Positions 16,283 to 24,316 of a stretch of DNA of 64,000 nt are shown in pieces. The notes under the pieces were generated by a model. That model did no database searches. It was not told the DNA's origin and was given only the letters and a program-made list of their open reading frames with translations. Both the position numbers and the translations under genes were made by a program. Positions within the stretch are counted from its first letter, which is position 1. Every line of letters starts with the position of its first letter. Origin of the DNA: CAVWSM01 sp963757805 (lineage in GTDB: Bacteria > Actinomycetota > Actinomycetes > Jiangellales > Jiangellaceae). Where the stretch lies: assembly GCA_963757805.1 (NCBI GenBank), contig CAVWSM010000006.1, positions 1,364,001 through 1,428,000 of the forward strand, read 5' to 3'.

Positions 16283-17482
16283 TCAGCCGCGCGTGCGCAG
16301 CGCGTCGCGCCAGCTCACCTTCGCTCCCATGCGCAGCACCGCACCTTGGTAGACCCGCCCTGCAACGACGACCAGCGTGACGATGGCGAGCACCAGCAGC
16401 CCGATCGACAGCAGCACCTCCCACGCCGGAACGTCACCGCGGGCAACCCGCACCGGCATGGTCAGTGCCGAGACGGGAGGCACGAGCGAGAGCACCTGCG
16501 ACACAGTGCTGTCCGGGTTCTGCGCGACCTGGAACGTCGCGAAGAACGACACGACCGCCAGCGTCGTGACCGGCGTCGTGACGTTCTGCAACTCTTCTTG
16601 GCGCGACACCCGGGCGGCAGCTGCGGCCATCAGGCAGGCATAGACCAGATAGCCCAGGACGAAGAATCCCAGCACGTAGAGGACCGGCTGCAGCACCACG
16701 CCAGACAGCGAGATCGCTCCCGTCGCGGCCGCGATCGCCAAGCCGACCACCCCAATGAGCAGCAGCTGCAGCAGGCCGAGCAACCCGATCCCGAGCACCT
16801 TCCCGGCCAGGAACGCGCGAGCGGGGATCGCAGACAGCAACAGCTCGACGACGCGGCTCGACTTCTCCTCGACCACGCCGTTGGCCACCCAGAAGCCGTA
16901 GCCCAACAACTGCCCGTACAGCAGGATCGAGCCGATGAACGCGATGTTGCCGCGCGTCTCGGCCTCCTCCGCATCAGGATCAAGGCGCTGCACTTCCAGC
17001 GGTGACACGTCCAATGCAGCAGTCACCGTGGCTGGATCAAGCCCTGCCTCGATCAGCGCCGCGTTGCCGGCAACGGCGCGGTAGGCGTTGTCCAGCACGG
17101 CACGCAGCTGAGAGTCGAGCTCGCGCTCGACGACGACCTCGGCTTGATCACCTTCAGTCAGGACGTAGGCATCCAGGTCGCCATCGTTCACCTGCCGCTC
17201 GGCGTCGGCGGCAGAAGCCACGTCGACCGCATCCAGCGTGATGTCGGCAACCTCAGCCTGCGCCTCGGCCGCGGAAGCGACTGCCGCTGCCTGCGGGCCG
17301 ACGAAGCCGACGTCGAAAGTCTCTTCGTCGGCTCCGATCAGCTGAGGCAGGGCGACGACGAGCGCGATGATGCCCACGGTGACCAGCGTCGAGATCGTGA
17401 ACGAGCGCTCCCGCAGCCGCGAGAGGAACTCGCGTCGGGCGACGATGGTCACCGCTTCCCGGAAGCTCAACGCGCGCGTCAT
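16283..17482 (-). CDS. ABC exporter permease (NatB/ABC-2 type)
   Basis: A 399-residue membrane component. It has one N-terminal TM (FTISTLVTVGIIALVVALP), a large hydrophilic external domain of about 150 residues, and then five or six clustered TMs from about residue 190 (LLYGQLLGYGFWVANGVVEE onward), the NatB/ABC-2 layout. It would form the channel for the ATPase encoded just upstream, with an overlapping stop-start (ATGA). NatAB relatives export sodium; others export peptides or drugs, so the substrate is open. The start is ATG 17482. Confidence 0.85.
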   Translation of the reverse strand: MTRALSFREAVTIVARREFLSRLRERSFTISTLVTVGIIALVVALPQLIGADEETFDVGFVGPQAAAVASAAEAQAEVADITLDAVDVASAADAERQVNDGDLDAYVLTEGDQAEVVVERELDSQLRAVLDNAYRAVAGNAALIEAGLDPATVTAALDVSPLEVQRLDPDAEEAETRGNIAFIGSILLYGQLLGYGFWVANGVVEEKSSRVVELLLSAIPARAFLAGKVLGIGLLGLLQLLLIGVVGLAIAAATGAISLSGVVLQPVLYVLGFFVLGYLVYACLMAAAAARVSRQEELQNVTTPVTTLAVVSFFATFQVAQNPDSTVSQVLSLVPPVSALTMPVRVARGDVPAWEVLLSIGLLVLAIVTLVVVAGRVYQGAVLRMGAKVSWRDALRTRG

Positions 17483-18414
17483 GCGGGCACCTTCTCGGAA
17501 GCGGCGGCGGGCTCCTCGGTCACAACCTCGCGGAACAGCTCGCTGAGCGTTGGTTGTGCAGGGACAAATTCGCGTACGGCGCCCGCGGCGCGCGCGGCGT
17601 CGAGCACGAGCTGGTCGTCGAGGTGGTCAGGGAGCTCGACCACGACCGCCCCGTTGCCGGTGCCGCTCACGACTCGGACCCCTGCGGCTCGCAACGACGG
17701 CCCGCTCGCCCAGTCCTGGGCGCCATCGACCCGCACTCTGAGCTGACGCGCTCGGCCGGCCGTGCGGAGCTCGTCGACGGGGCCTGATGCGACGATGCGA
17801 CCGGCGCGGATGATCGCGACCTCGTCGCAGAGCCGTTCCACAAGCTCGAGCTGGTGGCTGGAGAAGATCACCCCGACGCCGGCATCGACCTGCTCGCGCA
17901 GCACCGCGGCGAGGGCGTCGACTCCGACCGGGTCGAGCCCGCCGAACGGCTCGTCCAGCACTAGCAGCTCGGGACGATGCACGAGCGCCGCCGCAAGCTG
18001 CACCCGCTGCTGGTTGCCCAGCGACAGCGACTCGACCCGGTCGTTGCCTCGGTCGCCGAGACCGAGTCGCTCGATGAGTCCGCGTGCGGTCTCGGTCGCC
18101 ACGTCGGTGCCAACCCCGCGCAGCTCGGCGAGGTAGTCGAGCTGTTCGAGCACCCTCATCCGCGGATAGAGACCGCGCTCTTCGGGCATGTACCCGAATC
18201 CTCGTCGGGCGTCTGCGGTGACGGGGTGCCCTCGCCATCTCACCTCACCGCTGTCGGCGGTCAGGACGCCCATGACGATGCGCATGGCGGTCGTCTTGCC
18301 GGCACCGTTGGTGCCGACGAAGCCGAGCATCGTCCCGGGCGAGACTGTGAGGCTGAGGTCGTCGAGCGCCGTCGTGCTGCCGTAGCGCTTGGACAGGCTG
18401 ATGAGTTCGAGCAT
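17479..18414 (-). CDS. ABC exporter ATP-binding protein (NatA type)
   Basis: A 311-residue single-domain ATPase. Walker A is GFVGTNGAGKTTAMRI, the signature is VESLSLGNQQRVQLAAALV, Walker B is PELLVLDEPFGGLDP, and the H-loop is GVIFSSHQLELVERL. The C-terminal extension after residue 220 (QLRVRVDGAQDWASG onward) matches the accessory domain of drug or Na+ exporters. SLGNQQ replaces the canonical LSGGQ, a variant usual in this subfamily. It is the first gene of the exporter pair, downstream of a regulator pair on the same strand. Confidence 0.88.
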   Translation of the reverse strand: MLELISLSKRYGSTTALDDLSLTVSPGTMLGFVGTNGAGKTTAMRIVMGVLTADSGEVRWRGHPVTADARRGFGYMPEERGLYPRMRVLEQLDYLAELRGVGTDVATETARGLIERLGLGDRGNDRVESLSLGNQQRVQLAAALVHRPELLVLDEPFGGLDPVGVDALAAVLREQVDAGVGVIFSSHQLELVERLCDEVAIIRAGRIVASGPVDELRTAGRARQLRVRVDGAQDWASGPSLRAAGVRVVSGTGNGAVVVELPDHLDDQLVLDAARAAGAVREFVPAQPTLSELFREVVTEEPAAASEKVPA

Positions 18415-18465
18415 CGGTGCGGGGTCCTCCTGGTCAGGTGGATCACCGTGGCGGGAGCGCCGGTG

Positions 18466-18771
18466 TCATCCGGTCACCGAGCCGTCGGTGAGTTGCTTCA
18501 GAGCTGCGACATAGTCGCGGAAGGCCTTGCGGCCGGTCCTGGTCAGCGAGAGCCAGGTGCGGGCACGCTTGCCCTCGAACGTCTTCTCCACGAGGACATA
18601 GCCGGCCTGCTCCAACGTGAGTACGTGCTTGGAGAGCAGGGAGTCGCTCACCTCGATGGTGTCGCGTAGAAAGCGAAAGTCCGTCTTGTCGGTGGCGGCA
18701 AGCGCGGCCATGACCGACAGCCGTACGGGCGTATGGATCAGCTCGTCAAGCGCATGCCGCGGGTGGTTCAC
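18466..18771 (-). CDS. Winged-helix transcriptional regulator
   Basis: A 101-residue protein with a single winged helix-turn-helix. It reads LDELIHTPVRLSVMAALAAT, then FRFLRDTIEVSDSLLSKHVLTL (recognition helix) and VEKTFEGKRARTWLSLTRTGRKAF (wing). This is the small MarR/ArsR-like 'winged helix DNA-binding domain' class found beside membrane-protein genes and ABC exporters. It starts at GTG 18771, overlapping the upstream stop (GTGA). It probably represses its own operon and the ABC genes 50 bp downstream. Confidence 0.85.
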   Translation of the reverse strand: MNHPRHALDELIHTPVRLSVMAALAATDKTDFRFLRDTIEVSDSLLSKHVLTLEQAGYVLVEKTFEGKRARTWLSLTRTGRKAFRDYVAALKQLTDGSVTG

Positions 18772-19208
18772 GGATGAGCCCGGAGGATGCGCCAGGCCCC
18801 GTAGATCGGCGGGATCCCGGCTGCGATAGCCAGGGTGACCACGATCGCGGTGGGGACCGGCCCGGGGTCGTCGCCGAGAAGGAACAGCCCGGCGAGGAAA
18901 GTCGCGAGCACCAGGACGACGTAGGCGATCGTCACCGGCGAGAGGTTGCGGTTGACCCAGGTCAGCTCGAGGTCGCGGACGCGCAGCTGCCAGACGTACG
19001 TGACAACGACGGCGGTCATGACCACCCACGCCACACCCGCCACGGTCGTGGCGGGGGACGTGCCGAAGAACATGATCAGCCAGTAGACCGGCGTCGCCAC
19101 ACCCACGAATGCGAACATCCACCCGGCAACCCGCACCGGGCGACGAGTCCGCCGGTCGACGTCGTCGATGCGGCGCAGCGCGTCCTGCGGGGTGAGGTCA
19201 CCGCTCAT
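18768..19208 (-). CDS. Small four-TM membrane protein
   Basis: A 146-residue protein with a short cytoplasmic N-terminus (LTPQDALRRIDDVDRRTRR) followed by four hydrophobic segments: VAGWMFAFVGVATPVYWLIM, TVAGVAWVVMTAVVVTYVW, VTIAYVVLVLATFLAGLFLL and PTAIVVTLAIAAGIPPIYGA. No family is recognised with certainty. ATG 19208 has AGGAGG seven bases upstream, so that start is used rather than TTG 19214. Overlap with the winged-helix gene suggests the two work as a membrane sensor and regulator pair. The operon has a well-formed promoter (19237-19265). Confidence 0.75.
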   Translation of the reverse strand: MSGDLTPQDALRRIDDVDRRTRRPVRVAGWMFAFVGVATPVYWLIMFFGTSPATTVAGVAWVVMTAVVVTYVWQLRVRDLELTWVNRNLSPVTIAYVVLVLATFLAGLFLLGDDPGPVPTAIVVTLAIAAGIPPIYGAWRILRAHP

Positions 19209-19236
19209 GGCCAATCCTCCTGTTCATGCAGTCGCC

Positions 19237-19265
19237 AACCTAGCAACCACTCAACTCCTGTTCAA
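19237..19265 (-). promoter_or_regulatory. Sigma-70-type promoter of the membrane protein/regulator operon
   Basis: On the minus strand a -35 element TTGAAC (19260-19265) and a -10 element TAGGTT (19237-19242) are separated by 17 bp. The AGGAGG ribosome site at 19216-19221 and ATG 19208 follow. Spacing is ideal for a vegetative sigma factor. Confidence 0.6.
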
Positions 19266-19542
19266 GTGGATGAGGTGGAATACGTTGGCTGCGCCCGCTG
19301 TTTGATGCCCAGAAGTCGGGCGGCTGCTCACAGTGAGTGACGTCCGACACGTGAGGTGACGAATGCCTACCCCGATTCGGCAACAAGGTCAGGACTAGGG
19401 CACAATCTCGCCCCCGGGCGCAGTAAGAAATTGGCTGCCCGCCGCGGGCACAAGTTGAGAGCCTCATGCGTTAGGGCTCTGTGCGCGACGACTTGAGTGA
19501 CGCCGCGCCGCGTAGGACGAAAGATGACGAGGGGATGAAGAT
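19266..19542. other. Intergenic region upstream of the DUF4193 gene
   Basis: About 280 bp without a credible gene on either strand. It must hold the promoter of the DUF4193 gene. AGGGGA just before the ATG at 19543 is the ribosome site. No clear -35/-10 pair or RNA structure stands out. Confidence 0.45.
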
Positions 19543-19842
19543 ATGGCGACCGACTACGACGCGCCTCGCCGCACCGAGGAGGACTTGAGCGAGGACAGCA
19601 TTGAGGAGCTCAAGGCTCGGCGGCAGGACAAGTCGTCCGGCGTCGTCGACGTCGACGAGTTCGAGCAGGCCGAATCTCTGGAGCTTCCGGGTGCAGACCT
19701 GTCCAATGAGGAGCTCTCGGTCCGTGTGCTGCCGCGCCAGGCCGACGAGTTCACGTGTTCGCGCTGCTTCCTGGTGCACCACCGCAGCCAGCTTGCTTCG
19801 AGCAAGGACGGCGCGCTGGTCTGCCGCGACTGCGCCGCCTGA
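19543..19842 (+). CDS. DUF4193 family zinc-ribbon protein
   Basis: A 99-residue conserved actinobacterial protein. The acidic N-terminal half (EEDLSEDSIEELKARRQD) is followed by a C-terminal zinc ribbon: FTCSRCFLVHHRSQLA and LVCRDCAA, two CxxC pairs about 19 residues apart. It resembles small RNA-polymerase- or nucleic-acid-associated ribbons, but its role is unknown. AGGGGATGAAGAT precedes ATG 19543. The gene is monocistronic, ending at a strong bidirectional terminator shared with the convergent DUF3093 gene. Confidence 0.88.
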   Translation: MATDYDAPRRTEEDLSEDSIEELKARRQDKSSGVVDVDEFEQAESLELPGADLSNEELSVRVLPRQADEFTCSRCFLVHHRSQLASSKDGALVCRDCAA

Positions 19843-19870
19843 GGCAACCGCAGCACAGATCTAGACAAAA

Positions 19871-19910
19871 GAGGGCGACGGAACCTGGGACAGCCCAGGC
19901 CGTCGCCCTC
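19871..19910. terminator. Bidirectional terminator between DUF4193 and DUF3093
   Basis: GAGGGCGACGG (19871-19881) pairs with CCGTCGCCCTC (19900-19910), and an inner CCTGGG/CCCAGG extends the stem. An A-run (AAAA) precedes the stem, giving a U-tract for minus-strand transcripts. The right arm overlaps the last codon of the DUF3093 gene. Confidence 0.8.
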
Positions 19911-20373
19911 ACTGCTGCCTGGCCGCTTCGAGTGCACGGGCGAGGGACTCGGGCCGCCTGGTCGAGACCAGCCAATAGGGCGTGGGATCGGCGGGGTCGG
20001 AGATATCGATGCGTATGCCCGTGGGAACGTATCCACGCACGACCAGGAACGCGCGCCTGTCAGCCTCAGGGCCAAGCAGCTGGTGTGTCTCAGCAGGGTC
20101 CAAGGCGCGCACGTCGCCCATAGCCCAGTACGGCAGCTGCGCCCGGCCGGCGATGAGGCCGGCCTCCTCGAGCCGCACCGGCGCGGAGCCGTACGCAAGC
20201 AGTCCGCCGAAGACCGCTACCGCGGTGACCGCGGTCACCGGCAACGACAACCACGTGCCGCCCGCGACGTCGACCACGATCCACACCACGAGCACGGCAA
20301 TCGCACCGAGCCCCCACCACGACCCGGGGATCCACAGCCGCTCGGCGAAGCTCGCTTTCGACCCCGCACTCAC
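19909..20373 (-). CDS. DUF3093 family membrane protein
   Basis: A 154-residue actinobacterial protein. Two adjacent TMs (WGLGAIAVLVVWIVVDVAG and LSLPVTAVTAVAVFGGLLAY) follow a short N-terminus, then a soluble domain with VRLEEAGLIAGRAQLPYWAM, LGPEADRRAFLVVRGYVPTG and YWLVSTRRPESLARALEAA, the usual family pattern. Function is unknown. GTG 20373 is the likely start. It is divergent from the thioesterase gene, with 60 bp between the starts. Its neighbourhood with dut is conserved in actinomycetes. Confidence 0.85.
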   Translation of the reverse strand: MSAGSKASFAERLWIPGSWWGLGAIAVLVVWIVVDVAGGTWLSLPVTAVTAVAVFGGLLAYGSAPVRLEEAGLIAGRAQLPYWAMGDVRALDPAETHQLLGPEADRRAFLVVRGYVPTGIRIDISDPADPTPYWLVSTRRPESLARALEAARQQ

Positions 20374-20433
20374 GCAGACAGCGTGACATCCCAGCGACTG
20401 CCGAGGAACTACCGAAAGGTAGGGTCGGGCGAC

Positions 20434-21006
20434 GTGACTGCCCCGTCCCTGCGTCTGCCGCCGGGCGCGGTGCTGCCCGAGCGGCATCCGGACGCACCAG
20501 CCCCCGGACGCCTGCTCGGACCGCACTACGGTCAATGCTTTGGCTGCGGACCAGGTCACCCGACCGGGCTGCACGTCCAGGTGGTTGCCGGTGACGGGTT
20601 GACCGCGACGGGCGAGTTCGCCGTGACCGAGGACCACCAGGGTGCGCCCGGCCTCGCGCATGGCGGGCTACTGGCGCTGGCGTTCGACGAGGTGCTCGGG
20701 TCTCTTGCCTATCTACTCCGGCGTCCGATGGTGACCGGTCGGCTGGAGACGGAGTACCTGCGACCCGTGCCCGTGGGAACCACCCTGTTCATCGACGCGC
20801 GGGTCGACGGTGTCGACCGTCGCAAGGTGTTCGTCAGCGCCGAAGGGCGCGCCGGGTCGGTCGAGGGCGCGTTGACGGTGCGGGCGTGGGCCGTGTTTGT
20901 CACGGTGCCGCTCGAGCATTTCCGCACGTACGGGCGCTCGGAAGAGATCGCTGCGGCGCTGCCTGCCCTCGCCGAGACCGTCGCGGAGTTCGAGGTGAAT
21001 CCGTGA
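20434..21006 (+). CDS. PaaI-type hotdog-fold thioesterase
   Basis: A 190-residue hotdog protein. It has YGQCFGCGPGHPTGLHVQ (a conserved Cys pair in this branch), then the hotdog helix region HQGAPGLAHGGLLALAFDEVLG with the catalytic-type His-Gly-Gly and Asp/Glu, and TGRLETEYLRPVPVGTTLF. It probably hydrolyses acyl-CoA thioesters; the acyl group is unknown. GTG 20434 is the chosen start. Its stop overlaps the dut start (GTGA), so the thioesterase, dut and DUF3710 form one operon. Confidence 0.82.
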   Translation: MTAPSLRLPPGAVLPERHPDAPAPGRLLGPHYGQCFGCGPGHPTGLHVQVVAGDGLTATGEFAVTEDHQGAPGLAHGGLLALAFDEVLGSLAYLLRRPMVTGRLETEYLRPVPVGTTLFIDARVDGVDRRKVFVSAEGRAGSVEGALTVRAWAVFVTVPLEHFRTYGRSEEIAAALPALAETVAEFEVNP

Positions 21007-21482
21007 CCACGGTCGACGTCCTCGTGCAACGGCTGGACCCAGGTGTGCCGCTGCCGTCGTACGCCCACCCTGGCGACGCCGGTGCCGACCTGGTGACCAC
21101 CGTCGACCTGACTCTTGCGCCGGGGGAGCGGGCTCTCGTCCCGACCGGGATCGCCGTGGCGCTGCCCGACGGATACGCTGCCTTCGTCCACCCGCGGTCG
21201 GGCTTGGCGCATCGGCTCGGGGTAAGCATCGTCAACACCCCCGGCACGGTCGACGCGGGCTACCGCGGCGAGATCAAGGTGCTGCTGGTGAACCACGACC
21301 TGAGAGAGCCCGCGGTGTTCCGGCGCGGCGACCGCATCGCCCAGCTGGTCATCCAGCGGGTGGAGCGGGCCATCTTCCACGAGGCCGCGACATTGCCGGG
21401 GTCGTCGCGCGCTGACGGCGGGTACGGTTCGACCGGCCTGGCCACAGGCATCGTGACCGTAGAGCGGCCTGAAGGAGTCTGA
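21003..21482 (+). CDS. dut: dUTP diphosphatase
   Basis: A 159-residue homotrimeric dUTPase that hydrolyses dUTP to dUMP, feeding dTMP synthesis and keeping uracil out of DNA. All five family motifs are present: HPGDAGADL (1), PRSGLAHRLG (2), GTVDAGYRGEI (3, with the catalytic Asp and uracil-binding Tyr), RGDRIAQLVI (4) and ADGGYGSTG (5, the C-terminal nucleotide lid). GTG 21003 overlaps the thioesterase stop. The DUF3710 gene starts one base after its stop. Confidence 0.96.
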   Translation: MTTVDVLVQRLDPGVPLPSYAHPGDAGADLVTTVDLTLAPGERALVPTGIAVALPDGYAAFVHPRSGLAHRLGVSIVNTPGTVDAGYRGEIKVLLVNHDLREPAVFRRGDRIAQLVIQRVERAIFHEAATLPGSSRADGGYGSTGLATGIVTVERPEGV

Positions 21483-21483
21483 C

Positions 21484-22245
21484 GTGTTCCGTCGTAAGAA
21501 GCGGCTGGACGGCGACGAGCCGGCTGGCGACGCCGAGGCTGCTGGCGAGGCCGAGTCCCCGTCCGATACCAACGAGCCTGCCACTGACGAAACGGCCAAG
21601 CCTGCCCGGCCGGACGGGCCGTTCGACATCTCCGAGCTCGATCTCGAAGACTCGACGGTTTCGGCCAACCGGCTCGATCTGGGTGCCTTGCTTGTGCGCG
21701 GCGTGCCCAACATGCAGCTGCAGGTGCAGGTGGACCAGGCGACTAACAGGGTTCAGAGCGTGCTGCTCGTGCTCGGCGACGCCGCCGTACAGGTGCTCGC
21801 CGTCGCCGCGCCACGATCGGAGCTGATGTGGCCGGAGACCCGCGCGCAGATCACGCAGGATGCGCAGCGCCGTGGCGGCACCGCCCAGGAGGCCGACGGC
21901 CCGCTCGGCCCCGAGCTGCGCGTGGTGGTGCCGGTGACGACCCAGGACGGCAAGCAGGCCACCCAGCCGTCGCGCATGGTCGGCATCGACGGGCCGCGCT
22001 GGATGCTGCGGGCGACCTTCCTGGGCCGGGCTGCCATCGAGGACGCGCCGTTCCAGGAATTGGTCCGCGTCGTCCGCGACATCATCGTCGTCCGTGGGGA
22101 CAACCCGATGCCCCCAGGCGACCTGATCCCGATGCAGCTGCCGCCGCAGGCGCAGGCTACAGACGCTCAAGGTCAGCCCGATCCGCCTGTGAAGCCAACG
22201 CTCGACGACCTGCGCCCGGGGCCCACGATCACCGAAACCCGCTGA
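21484..22245 (+). CDS. DUF3710 family protein
   Basis: A 253-residue actinobacterial protein, encoded directly after dut in many genomes. It opens with a basic start (VFRRKKRLDGDEPAG), then an acidic low-complexity linker, then the conserved domain from GPFDISELDLEDSTVSANRL through NMQLQVQVDQATNRVQSVLL, LMWPETRAQITQDAQRRG, and GIDGPRWMLRATFLGRAAIE. The C-terminus is Pro/Gln-rich. No enzyme motif or TM is seen; function is unknown. It is the last gene of the operon, followed by a strong terminator. Confidence 0.88.
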   Translation: MFRRKKRLDGDEPAGDAEAAGEAESPSDTNEPATDETAKPARPDGPFDISELDLEDSTVSANRLDLGALLVRGVPNMQLQVQVDQATNRVQSVLLVLGDAAVQVLAVAAPRSELMWPETRAQITQDAQRRGGTAQEADGPLGPELRVVVPVTTQDGKQATQPSRMVGIDGPRWMLRATFLGRAAIEDAPFQELVRVVRDIIVVRGDNPMPPGDLIPMQLPPQAQATDAQGQPDPPVKPTLDDLRPGPTITETR

Positions 22246-22254
22246 GCCGAACAC

Positions 22255-22302
22255 GATCAGGGGCCCTCATGTCCGAACTTGTTGGACATGGGGCCCCTGA
22301 TC
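22255..22302. terminator. Terminator after DUF3710
   Basis: GATCAGGGGCCC (22255-22266) pairs with GGGCCCCTGATC (22291-22302), and ATGTCC/GGACAT extends the stem inward. It separates the dut operon from the kdp operon. Confidence 0.85.
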
Positions 22303-22482
22303 GGCTTTGGCAAGGTCCTCCATCAAGGTCACGTTAAGACGCCGCCTCGCACCGCTAAGCGCACATCAACTCGAGTGGAAGCGGTCAAGGCCGGTAGTTA
22401 ACTCATCCAGCAACCCCGTCGGGGCTGCCAGCGCGCCCGCAGCAGTGGTGTGCGCTGAGGAATCTGCCCACGGAGCCGAGCC
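22303..22482 (+). promoter_or_regulatory. Leader/promoter region of the kdp operon
   Basis: 180 bp between the DUF3710 terminator and the first kdp-region ORF. AGCGCACA (22358-22365) and TGTGCGCT (22449-22456) can pair over an 83-nt interior, and CCCCGTCGGGG (22414-22424) forms a local hairpin. GGAG at 22472-22475 is the ribosome site. It may be a KdpE-controlled promoter with a structured 5' UTR. I could not match it to a known riboswitch. Confidence 0.4.
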
Positions 22483-22566
22483 ATGGCCGACGTCGCATAC
22501 GTCGCCCTCACGATCCTGTGCTTCGCGCTGCTCGTCCTCACCCTCAAGGGGGTTGAGCGACTGTGA
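22483..22566 (+). CDS. 27-residue membrane microprotein upstream of kdpF
   Basis: A short reading frame, MADVAYVALTILCFALLVLTL plus KGVERL, forming one TM helix with a basic C-terminal end. GGAG lies seven bases before ATG 22483. Its TGA overlaps the GTG of kdpF (22563), so translation is coupled. I recall similar small ORFs before kdpF in other actinomycetes, usually unannotated. It resembles KdpF in size and topology and may be a second small subunit stabilising KdpABC. Too short for automatic gene callers. Confidence 0.65.
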   Translation: MADVAYVALTILCFALLVLTLKGVERL

Positions 22567-22652
22567 GCGGCGAAAGCATTGTCGCCCTGGTCATCGCCGC
22601 ACTGGTCGGTGTCTACCTGCTCGTGACCCTCCTCTTCCCGGAGCGCTTCTGA
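22563..22652 (+). CDS. kdpF: Potassium-transporting ATPase small subunit KdpF
   Basis: A 29-residue single-TM peptide: VSGESIVALVIAALVGVYLL then VTLLFPERF, matching the family ending LFPERF. KdpF stabilises the KdpFABC complex in the cytoplasmic membrane. GTG 22563 overlaps the stop of the preceding micro-ORF, and its TGA overlaps the kdpA ATG (TGATG), so the chain is translationally coupled. Confidence 0.92.
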   Translation: MSGESIVALVIAALVGVYLLVTLLFPERF

Positions 22653-24316
22653 TGAGCTCCACAACGGCGGCCATCCTTCAGATCCTGCTGCTGGTCGCAG
22701 CGCTTGCGGTCGTACACCGCCCGTTGGGCAACTACATGGCCCGCGCGCTGACCTCCACGAAGCACACCCGGGTAGAGAAGGCCATCTACCGCACCATCCG
22801 CGTTGATGCGGAGGCCGACCAGCGTTGGTCGGTCTACGGGTTGTCGCTGCTCGGCTTCTCGTTCGTCTCCATCCTCTTCCTGTACGCCTTCCAGCGGCTG
22901 CAGGACCGCCTCCCGCTGTCTCTCGACTTCCCGGGCGTCAACGAGGACGGCGCGTGGAACACCGCAGTCTCGTTCGTCACCAACACGAACTGGCAGTGGT
23001 ACTCCGGCGAGGCGACGATGGGTCACCTCGTGCAGATGGCCGGCCTTGCGGTGCAGAACTTCCTGTCCGCAGCTGTCGGCATCGCGGTGGCCTTCGCGCT
23101 CATCCGCGGGTTTGCACGGCGGAACACCGACCGGCTCGGCAACTTCTGGGTCGACCTGACCCGGGTCACCGTGCGCATCCTGCTGCCGATCGCGTTTGTC
23201 GGCGCGATCCTGCTCATCATCGGCGGCGCCGTGCAGAACTTCGCCGGGCCTGAGACGGTCGACACGCTGTCGGGGCAGGCGCAGAGCATCGTCGGCGGCC
23301 CGGTCGCCAGCCAGGAGGCCATCAAGGAGCTCGGCACCAACGGCGGCGGCTTCTTCAACGCCAACAGCGGGCACCCGTTCGAGAATCCGGTGCCCTGGAC
23401 CAACCTGCTCGAGATCTTCCTGCTCCTCGTCATCCCGTTCTCGCTGCCGTGGACGTTCGGCAAGGTGGTCGGCAGCCGCAAGACCGGCCTGGCCATTGTG
23501 GGCGCCATGGCGGCCCTCTGGGCGAGCGCAGTGGCCATCATCACCTGGGCCGAGATGTCCGCCTTGGGGACGGTGCCACAGGCCGTGGGTGCCGCGATGG
23601 AGGGCAAGGAGATCCGCTTCGGCGAGGCCTCCTCCGCCCTGTTCGCAGCTTCGACTACAGGTACGTCGACGGGCGCGGTTAACGCGGCCCACGACAGCCT
23701 CACGGCTGTGGGGGGCGGCACGGCGATGCTCAACATGATGCTCGGCGAAGTGACTCCAGGCGGTGTGGGCACCGGTCTCTACGGCATCTTGATCGTCGCA
23801 GTCATCGCGGTGTTCATCGCGGGGCTCATGGTGGGCCGTACACCGGAGTTCCTCGGCAAGAAGCTCGGTAGACGCGAGATCACGTTTGCCGCACTCTCCA
23901 TCCTCGTGATGCCGTTCCTGGTGTTGACGGGTGCAGCTATCACTCAGGGCGTCGAGTCACTGTGGTCGACCTCACTGTTGAATCCCGGTGCGCACGGTTT
24001 GTCAGAGACGCTGTACGCGTACGCGTCCGCGTCCAACAACAACGGCAGTGCGTTCGGCGGCTTCACCTCCGGCACCATCTATCAGAACACCGCGCTTGGC
24101 ATAGCCATGCTGTTCGGACGGCTCCTGCCGATCATCTTCACGCTCGCGCTCGCCGGTGCACTTGCCAAGCAGCGTCCGGTTCCCGCGAGCGCCGGCACCT
24201 TGCAAACCCATGGCCCGATGTTCGTCGGGTTCTTGTCCTTCACCGTCATCGTGGTCGCGGGGCTCACGTTCTTCCCAGCGCTCGCGCTCGGTCCCATCGC
24301 GGAGGCACTCCTGTGA
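22652..24316 (+). CDS. kdpA: Potassium-transporting ATPase subunit KdpA
   Basis: A 554-residue K+-binding channel-like subunit, normal length, with about ten TMs. The four selectivity-filter loops are recognisable: TNTNWQWYSGE (about 111-120), ELGTNGGGFFNANSGHPFENP region (about 227-246), STTGTSTGAVNAAHDSLTAV and ASASNNNGSAFGGF (about 457-470). It binds K+ from outside at micromolar levels and passes it to KdpB. It overlaps kdpF upstream and kdpB downstream (GTGA at 24313). Confidence 0.97.
   Translation: MSSTTAAILQILLLVAALAVVHRPLGNYMARALTSTKHTRVEKAIYRTIRVDAEADQRWSVYGLSLLGFSFVSILFLYAFQRLQDRLPLSLDFPGVNEDGAWNTAVSFVTNTNWQWYSGEATMGHLVQMAGLAVQNFLSAAVGIAVAFALIRGFARRNTDRLGNFWVDLTRVTVRILLPIAFVGAILLIIGGAVQNFAGPETVDTLSGQAQSIVGGPVASQEAIKELGTNGGGFFNANSGHPFENPVPWTNLLEIFLLLVIPFSLPWTFGKVVGSRKTGLAIVGAMAALWASAVAIITWAEMSALGTVPQAVGAAMEGKEIRFGEASSALFAASTTGTSTGAVNAAHDSLTAVGGGTAMLNMMLGEVTPGGVGTGLYGILIVAVIAVFIAGLMVGRTPEFLGKKLGRREITFAALSILVMPFLVLTGAAITQGVESLWSTSLLNPGAHGLSETLYAYASASNNNGSAFGGFTSGTIYQNTALGIAMLFGRLLPIIFTLALAGALAKQRPVPASAGTLQTHGPMFVGFLSFTVIVVAGLTFFPALALGPIAEALL

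Noticed and set aside
22303..22482. ydaO-type c-di-AMP riboswitch before kdp
   Set aside because: Plausible biologically, but I could not find the conserved core elements; kept only as a structured-leader hypothesis.
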